Shown: in pieces, positions 56,569 through 64,000 of the stretch
Position numbering within the stretch: the first letter of the stretch is position 1
Layout: each line of letters opens with the position of its first letter
NCBI GenBank assembly: GCA_034231615.1
Contig: CM067316.1
Location: forward strand, 27,456,093 to 27,520,092
Direction: 5' to 3'
DNA: 64,000 bases
Origin: Meghimatium bilineatum
Lineage: Eukaryota; Mollusca; Gastropoda; Stylommatophora; Philomycidae
Notes under the pieces: model-generated
What the model saw: the letters and a program-made list of their open reading frames with translations, nothing else
What the model was told of the DNA's origin: nothing
Database searches by the model: none
Translations under genes and position numbers: made by a program

Positions 56569-57066
56569 AAATGAGGTCACATGAAATCTAAGTAAGACTA
56601 GAAGAAAAAGATAAGATATATATTATGAGGAGATGATAATGTAATAAAAACATGTAGAAAGTACACACATAATTATGTAACGACAGGAACACAACTAGAT
56701 TGACAATACAACACAATAGTAAAAATATATACTGATATTGTGCTAGCAGAACGTTTGAAATATACAAGATTATACAGATAAAAGACGATAGACGTTTTAA
56801 AATTAATACAGTTAGCTGCCATCTTAACAGACCTGCTTCAATTCTGTTCTACTGACTTCAGATCTGTTTAAAAGATCGGGCTTTTCCAGCACCAACCACG
56901 GGAGGTAGATCGGAACAATCAGCTGTATGTACCTTCAAAGACTGCAACCATCCCACTCCCATGTGATTCTTTCTACTTGAATCCTGCTTACCTTTCTCCA
57001 GGATAAACATTGTCGGGTAGGAAATCAAGTGTGGCAGTTTACGCTTCTTTCTACTGACCGTTGCCA
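56569..57066. other. Unassigned DNA with a possible minus-strand first exon
   Basis: On the minus strand an ATG at 57067 opens a frame (MATVSRKKRKLPHLISYPTM) that meets a strong donor GAAAG|GTAAGC at 56991-56986. The product is not recognised and no acceptor partner was found. Confidence 0.25.
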
Positions 57067-57067
57067 T

Positions 57068-58857
57068 CAGATAGTTGACTAAACCTAATCAGACTCCCGT
57101 TCAATGGTAGAGATAGCCGGCGACACTGGGTTCGTCAGTGTGACTACCCCCGGCTGCGAGGCTTTCATTTCCATTGAGATGCTTAGATATGTTCCTTCCA
57201 TCCCAGTTCCTCACTTCACCTTGTGGGCGTACACGAGATACAATCTATAGTGCGAGGTGCGGAATTAATGTGTCATATGGGCGACTGATTAAAACCGCGA
57301 TACGCCGCAGCAAAGTTTCCCGCCTGGGTTGTTTCCCTCATCGTCATGTGATGTCAAACTTGATGTTTACAATCACTTATATTTACCCCTCTCAGGCATT
57401 CTGGCACACCAGTGACTGTTTTATGAGCAACCAGTACATCAAGTAATTTATGAGCAACTAATCAAGTACTGTTCTCTTACCAATGAACATCATAGATATA
57501 TACTTGGAGAAATCATGGAGAAATCATGTAAATCTCTCAAAGAAGGTTCTAACATTAACAAAATAGACATTACTTGTTATAATATGAAGTAGACCAACGC
57601 ACAAATTAATAACAATGGAGACGTCGAATGTCACAACATAGACAAAGTAAATAAACAGGTTAATCCATCATTGCAACCAATGCCTTTGCCTTCCCATTTT
57701 TTTTTCAACATGCCTTGTTTTTTTAATGTTGTCTTGATAGATCTGGCTGTATTTGAAGGTTCTTCAAGACAGCTTTCTGCTAATGGTTGCTTATGTAGAC
57801 CAGTGCTCCTCCCGCCATTGGTTTAATATGCTTCAGTCTTGCAGAATGTGTTACGAATTGTGTGCTGCCTCTTAATCTGAGCACAAAGTTTATGGAACAT
57901 GTTGTAATTCATATAAGTGGCTGTTTAGACTTTATCCTTGGTGCAGAAGTTATAACTTGTTCAGCTCTGTCCAGATAATGATAGTTGTCTTTTGGGAGAA
58001 CAACATTTCTAGTTTATATGCGGGTTCTCTTTTCCAGGTAAGTAATGTCTTAATCTTGTTGTTCATATGTTGCGCTATAGTCATCGTGAGAGAAATGTAC
58101 CCAAAAAATCGATGTGTAATCAGCGTTCATCAATCGATGTGTAAATTCACATCCTTGTATTGGCAGATACGACTGCCCATTGGACACTTTGCTTATACTT
58201 TAGGTCACCAGTCAATTACAATTACAAAATAGACAGACAAGCGATAAGACAGTTTGAAATCAGCGAGTAGGAAATATGCTAGTGAAGGCGTGTCAAAATG
58301 TGCAAAAAATGTGTCTAAGCTAAAATGGTCCAATTTTCCAATGTCCATCAAGCTATCACTGGACTAAACTCAGTTGTGATGCGACTAACTGGATCACGCA
58401 GGACTGTTTTCAAAGCCGTGCACAATACACATATTCAGTGTTCAATTTTCGTAAAGTGAAATTATGTACTGCTTGTATTTATATTTATTGTGAAAAGTTC
58501 CGCACCTTTCCACTATAGAAAAACTAAGAACTAGCCATAAGGAAGCTTCATTGAGGAAAGAGTTGAGGCAATACACCCAGTCGGGTAGATGTAAAGATGC
58601 CAACTACTGCAGTGCATAGGCCCTGTCACAACTGGCGCTGCAATACATAACGCTCAGATTCCACTGATTGGCCCCCGCTGTCTATTCTTGCCTTTTGATC
58701 TTAGCGTGTGCCAGGCATTATCATCCCATGAACTGAAATTTGTTCCAGGATGGGAGATTCTTTATAATACGTGGGAGTACAACACCTGAATGAAGGTTCT
58801 GCTAAAAGCGATGGGTCATGTTCGCTAAAATATGAAATTATTATGTGTGATATGGAG
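57068..58857. other. Unassigned DNA
   Basis: No recognised repeat or conserved frame. One of the least repetitive stretches of the window. Confidence 0.4.
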
Positions 58858-59128
58858 ATCTTCTTCTTCTTCTGCGTTCGTTCTCAAACTCCTGCGGATT
58901 AGCAGGATGTAGTCCGGAGAACGGAATGCGCTATGTCATGGTTTACAGCATTGCTGCGATATCTGCGCTATTCGGCCTGACACATCCGACTTCAGCATGG
59001 CTTTAGGTCACTAAACCTGACAGCCAACTCCATCCCATAACCTCCTTAGTCGCCTTTTACGACATGCGTGGAAGGTAAACAGTGTTGCTATTATCTTCTC
59101 CCCTTTCGGGCCCCGGCAACACACGGGC
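58858..59128 (-). mobile_element. SINE-A copy, full length
   Basis: TTCTTCTTCTTCTGCGTTCG to GGCAACACACGGGCGG. All blocks, including CCCTTTCGGGCCCCGG, are well preserved. Confidence 0.96.
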
Positions 59129-59179
59129 GGTGATATGGAGATAACATCGCTGACGTTGTCGCTTTTCAAATATGTATGA

Positions 59180-59337
59180 AATAAAATGGCGACACAGCGC
59201 ATCTTCATTCTCATTACTACATCAAGCATGGAAATCACGAAAGATCATTGCTAGAAAACCAGAAACATTCAACGAGAAATCTAGTAGGACCATTCTTCGG
59301 CTACAGGAGAAATTTTGTGGGAGTTTGAGAATGAATA
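59180..59337 (+). mobile_element. SINE-B copy
   Basis: AAATGGCGACACAGCGCATC, AAATCTAGTAGGACCATTC, GGGAGTTTGAGAATGAATAC. Head missing; inverted relative to the SINE-A copy 50 bp to the left. Confidence 0.8.
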
Positions 59338-59649
59338 CTTATAACGAAGTTTATGACGGCCAAGTAAGCAAATGTGATGCATGTAGTGTGGACAGTGTCA
59401 TCCGCCGCCGCTTTATATTTCAGATGATACAACCCAGACAGTAAAGAAATCAGCCACAGGTAAGTAGATGTGCAGTTTGGTAACTGAAAAATGGTAACTA
59501 TGTAAAACGGAGCCGAAGTTTGACTTTATTGTACTAGCATTTACTCGTTTGTTCCACATCTTGTCAGAACAACAGCAATCTGTCGATAGTATCACACAGA
59601 ACGTAAATCAGTGTTCAAGCAATAATTTCAACAAACATTCGACAACATT

Positions 59650-60275
59650 GCACATGTCAAGCAGAAGTTCTGGATAAGCAACCAACCAACTGGGTCAAGC
59701 AGAAGTTCTGGATCAGCAACCAAACAACTGGGTCAAGCAGACGTTCTGGATCAGCAACCAACCAACTGGGTCAAGCAGAAGTTCTGGATCAGCAATCAAC
59801 CAACTGGGTCAAGCAGAAGTTCTGGATCAGCAACCAACCAACTGGGTCAAGCAGAAGTTCTGGATCAGCAACCAACCAACTGGGTCAAGCAGAAGTTCTG
59901 GATCAGCAACCAACCAACTGGGTCAAGCAGAAGTTCTGGATCAGCAACCAACCAACTGGGTCAAGCAGAAGTTCTGGATCAGCAACCAACCAACTGGGTC
60001 AAGCAGAAGTTCTGGATCAGCAACCAACCAACTGGGTCAAGCAGAAATTCTTGATCAGCAACCAACCAACTGGGTCTAGCAGATGTTCTGGATCAGCAAC
60101 CAACCAATTGGGTCAAGCAGAAGTTCTGGATCAGCAACCAACCAACTGGGTCAAGCAGAAGTTCTGGATCAGCAACCAACCAACTGGGTCAAGGAGAAGT
60201 TCTTGATCAGCAACTAACCAACTGGGTCAAGCAGAAATTCTTGATCAGCAACCAACCAACTGGGTCAAGCAGAAG
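59650..60275. repeat. 38-bp minisatellite, about 16 copies
   Basis: GGTCAAGCAGAAGTTCTGGA plus TCAGCAACCAACCAACTG, highly uniform. Confidence 0.97.
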
Positions 60276-61904
60276 TTGTGTTTCGACTTAGAACATGTAA
60301 CATTCTGAACATAAGACACATGACGTCAGAACCACGGAGACTCGCAATTTATTTTCAACAATTTAACAACATACCAACTTAGCATATGTCATATTACTCC
60401 ACACAATGGCCATCTGACACAATATACTGCCATGTCACAAAATTTGCTCTATGTTGCTATTACTAGTTGATCCACATATAAATTCAGGTCCGATGCGTTC
60501 ACAAGAAGAGAAAAAAAGCTAAGCTCTTCTGTGCAAAATGGAGGGATTATCATACACGCACATCGACTCCATCTTGCAGCAGTTCAATCGAGATGGATGC
60601 GGAGAATAGTGTGTGTTCGCCCATCACAAGTGATGATGACCATGTTTACATCCACTTTTGAAAATTCAGCTAGAATTATGACTATGTGCAATAGTTCGTA
60701 GATGGTTAATGAGCCCTATTCCTGTTAATTAGCCAGAGCTACCACAAATACATCGTACTCAAAGCCATACACACAGTGCCACGTCCTCACACTAACAAAT
60801 CCCACAACGACGGCACACTCACACTCCAAGTCCCACAATATGCAGCTTCCTCCCACTCCATGTCCCAGTATCGCGGCGGCGTCAGTCCTTCTACTACCGT
60901 CGCTCCCCCACCCCATCTCGACAAAGCAACGGGCAATATTTAACATATTATCTTGTACATAAGTTTCTTCCCAGAAAACTTTCATTTCTACCACCATTTT
61001 ATGTTGCTTTCTAATGAACACAATTTTCTGTCCAATTTTTCCACTTGGATTTATTTATTGCGCTGACCAAGTCATGCTGTTTCTTTCTTGTTCTTCTTTC
61101 ACATATATATCATTTTCTCTGTTACATGTTGTCTTCAGTTGCCCAGCTTCATTTTAACACAGCATTTGCCATCATCTGAAGCTATTAATGAACACATTCT
61201 CATCTCTATTCTAGGGATAAGGAACGGTCAACATCAGAAAATACTAGGGCTCAAACTGTAAGGCGAATTGTTATCAGCGGAACTGGCTTAGTTCAAAACT
61301 CACCTATTACTTTCTGATCTCCCAGAACACATCCTACTCCCCCCCCCCCACTTTTCTTACTTTCCAGAGTCTTATCGTTGCTGCGATGTGAAAGATTGAT
61401 TGTTCACCTCATCATCATCAACTGCCGTCTCCGTATCGAAGGTTGACTCCAACATCCCCTGTCTCTTGTTCACCTGCTCTCTCTTAATTGACATTTCTCT
61501 CGGGTCATGTGTGAGACACACAAAGGGATGCCTAGTTTTCCGTGTCCTCCTTTGCAATGTGTGTTCTCAACCGGAAGCCGGAATACAAAGACTAAGGGGC
61601 GTCACGGCAACTGTCAGAGTGAAACCCGGGTACTATAATTGGGAACTTCCTTTCCAAATAAGTGTTTTCTATTGAGGTTTTTCTGTGTAGATACCTGTCC
61701 CCTTGAATAAAGATACTTTTCTAGAATTGGTAGTTCAATCTGAAGTTACGCTGTGCTCCAAAAGTGTAGCTTATTTATTGGTTGACACTTGGTCACATAC
61801 ATAATTGGTTAAACATCAATTAAAATCGATCATAAAAAATGAATATATTCTATTCAGGATTTAGCGATCAACTCAGAATGTTTGTTGCATAAATGATTTT
61901 CTTA
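60276..61904. other. Unassigned DNA
   Basis: Open frames on both strands at 60725-61021 and 61400-61675 lack recognisable domains and are probably chance. A C run is at 61341-61349. Confidence 0.35.
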
Positions 61905-62010
61905 GTTCAGTAGTTTACCATTGATTTCTGAACGGTCCAGGTGCACAAATACCTACGGTGGAATTTGAACCCGGTACCTTGGTCGTCTCACACACGCCAT
62001 GTAATACATC
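61905..62010 (-). mobile_element. tRNA-headed SINE fragment, family 2
   Basis: Same TTTCTGAACGGTCC segment and B-box-like GGGTTCAAATTCC (minus strand) as at 5500-5630. Confidence 0.55.
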
Positions 62011-62280
62011 GAAATTCACTTCCTGTCTTCTCCCTTCGTCTTGCCACTGGTTTCAAATGAATTCGACAAGAGAGTGAGGTCGACACTTTGCACAACTCCT
62101 CCTCACCGAAATCAAAATTCCAAGGGCAAATCATTCTCAAATACACGAACATTCTCTACATGGAGCTCTACAGTCAAAAAAGGGCGGATCATCTTGTGAA
62201 AAGAAGATATAAGCAGCAACTCAACATCGGAGAGTAGCAAGAAAGTCACGAATATAACAAAATTCTTCTACAGGGTAATT

Positions 62281-62388
62281 CCAGCGTACCTGACTAGTAT
62301 ATCCTTCAGCATGTGGTACCTGACTAGTATATCCTTCAGCATGTGGTACCTGACTAGTATATCATTCAGCGTGTAGTACCTGACTAGT
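62281..62388. repeat. 30-bp minisatellite, left part
   Basis: TACCTGACTAGTATATCCTT plus CAGCATGTGG; about 3.5 copies before the SINE insertion. Confidence 0.95.
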
Positions 62389-62650
62389 CGCGGAGCCGCG
62401 TTAGCGCAGTGGTTAGCGCACTGACTTCGCATATGAGTGGTCCTAGGTTCATTCCCCAGTTGAGGCGGAAATGTTTTCAGATCGCAACGGCTCCCAGGTC
62501 GACCCAGCCTTAAATGGGTACCGGATTAATCCGGGAAGTAAAGACTGCGAGGGAGAGGAGATGGCTACCGCCCTCATTTGCAGAGCCTGTGAAATGTGAG
62601 ATCGCTAACATCTCACACCCCTACGGCATTAATAAATGCTATGGGTTACT
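62389..62650 (+). mobile_element. tRNA-headed SINE, family 1, copy 2
   Basis: A box TTAGCGCAGTGGTTAGCGC, B box GGTTCATTCCCC, body and CTATGGGTTACT end as at 10357. TACCTGACTAGT occurs on both sides (62377-62388 and 62651-62662), consistent with a target-site duplication but also with the array unit. Confidence 0.95.
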
Positions 62651-62935
62651 TACCTGACTAGTATATCCTTCAGCATGTGGTACCTGACTAGTATGTCCTA
62701 CATCATCTGGTACCTGACTAGTATATCCATCAGCATGTGGTACCTGACTAGTATATCCATCAGCATGTGGTACCTGACTAGTATATCCTTCAGCATGTGG
62801 TACCTGACTAGCATGTCCTTCAGTGTTTAGTACCTGACTAGTATGTACCTATATCATCTGGTACCTGACTAGTATGTCCTACAGCATGTGGTACCTGGCT
62901 AGTATGTACTACAGCATGTGGTACCTGACTTTGAC
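62651..62935. repeat. 30-bp minisatellite, right part
   Basis: About nine and a half further units of the array at 62281, more diverged to the right. On the minus strand each unit contains CAG|GTA. Confidence 0.95.
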
Positions 62936-63824
62936 GGTTCTATATTGACTAGTAACTATTTTATCCCACATTCATGATCATATGTGCAGTTTATTTCATG
63001 CATCACCGCGCATCACTTCATATCCTGCATTCTAGCAATAGATATGGAAGAGATACACACAATATCACCAAACTTTTCTGACACCTTCATTGTATAATAA
63101 ATATCAGCAAAATTCATTGAACTACCACTAGTCACTGAGGGCCACACTTGGAAGTCTGGCTGCTGTTTTATTTCCTATAATACCCACCTGTCCAAGTACA
63201 AAACATTCAAGTAACACTCTTTAGTACAGGCTTCACAACTGAAGCGAACCACTGACGGCGTAGATAGCTCGACAGAATCTTTTCGAAGCATACTCATAGA
63301 ATCATTCAGAAAACAGACAACTGCAGCACTCAGTGTGGATATTTCTTCCGTATATTTCCGGGTCCCAGTTTTGACGGCGTAAAGGTCTGTTTACGATTGT
63401 AACGCGTTTACTTTCCTGTAATGGTTGTGGAAATTTCCCCTATTATGAACACGTTCAAAACGCTGGCATAATGACTTTGAGAATGTTGGTATATCTATAC
63501 CTCTATATCTAGACCTCTGGTTCGTGTACCGACTTCCCATGTATCATGTCACACACTTTCAGAATGTAGCACTTGGGCACCATGAGAAGCGCGCCCTTTT
63601 GCATCTCACCATAGAACAATATATGTGTTGATATGTGATGAATTGGGATATGCATATGAACTAAATGATCTGCACATTTATCTGTGACTGCATCAGAATG
63701 GTAACATTACTAGAAATATTACAATGTCTAATGTAGTTAGAAATACGATATTGTGATTCCTGCAAGTAATCTCACGGTGTGCCGTGTTTAACACGCAATC
63801 TCACTGCGTGCCGTGTTTAATAAG
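62936..63824. other. Unassigned DNA
   Basis: A short duplication (CTCACGGTGTGCCGTGTTTAA, twice) just before the final SINE copy at about 63770-63820. Confidence 0.4.
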
Positions 63825-64000
63825 TACCGCCCATGTGTTGCCGGGGCCCGAAAGGGGAGCAAAGAATAGCAACACTGTTTACATTCCACGCATGTCGTAA
63901 AAGGCGACTAAGGAGGTTATGGGATGGAGTTGGCTGTCCCATCCCATATAGGGGTGAGTGACCCAAAGTCATGCTGAAGTAGGATGTGTCAGGCCGAAAG
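63825..64000 (+). mobile_element. SINE-A copy, cut by the window edge
   Basis: CGCCCATGTGTTGCCGGGGC, CCGAAAGGGGAGC, CATGTCGTAAAAGGCGACTA and GGATGTGTCAGGCCGAAAG, very close to the consensus. Confidence 0.95.

Noticed and set aside
59412-59452. Plus-strand mini-exon between ATATTTCAG and GTAAGT
   Set aside because: Only about 35 nt, opposite strand to eya, next to SINE remains, and no partner exon was seen. Probably chance.
60725-61021. 98-codon minus-strand frame
   Set aside because: No recognisable domain and no splice context tying it to eya. Possible, but unsupported.

Overview
This window is animal nuclear DNA, AT-rich and dense in repeats. It almost certainly comes from a mollusc, most likely a gastropod. 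That placement is an inference from the gene structure, the mixture of non-LTR elements and P/hAT-type transposons, and a short-repeat core that resembles abundant gastropod repeats I remember; no species can be named.

The one cellular gene I can identify is eyes absent (eya), the SIX/DACH-partner co-activator and HAD-family phosphatase. It runs on the minus strand across most of the window. Five exons with good splice sites are visible, in transcript order: 43850-43752 (Tyr/Pro/Gln-rich N-terminal region), 34338-34182 (Ser/Thr/Tyr-rich region), 31125-30971 (Arg/Gly-rich linker plus the catalytic WDLDET motif), 9959-9870 and 290-232 (start of the Eya domain). Joined reading frames agree for exons 2 to 5. 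The phase break between 43752 and 34338 implies at least one unseen exon in that interval, which also holds a 100-base assembly gap. The rest of the catalytic domain lies beyond base 1, and the 5' end lies above 43.85 kb or outside the window.

Nearly everything else is intron or upstream DNA filled with two kinds of sequence. (1) Decayed mobile elements: about fifteen copies of a roughly 275-bp SINE-like repeat ending in a hairpin and an AAG-rich tail, four copies of a related subfamily, two copies of a tRNA-headed SINE, many 3' fragments of non-LTR retrotransposons (one with an intact RNase H reading frame at 5.8-7.0 kb), a P-element/THAP9-like transposase pseudogene (47.5-49.1 kb), a hAT/ZMYM1-like fragment (38.3-38.9 kb) and another transposon-associated ORF remnant (52.3-52.8 kb). 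(2) Minisatellites: more than 25 arrays with units of about 20 to 55 bp, the largest nearly 2 kb (11.05-13.02 kb).

The most notable structure is the array at 30.29-30.97 kb. It is made of tandem copies of the end of the eya catalytic exon with its 5' splice site, so the real donor sits at the edge of a row of near-identical decoy donors. Other points of interest are TGACGTCA (CRE-type) sites in the 22.7-23.7 kb array, an (AT)n tract abutting an eya acceptor, SINE 3' tails that have expanded into tandem arrays, and a nested LINE insertion with a clear target-site duplication.
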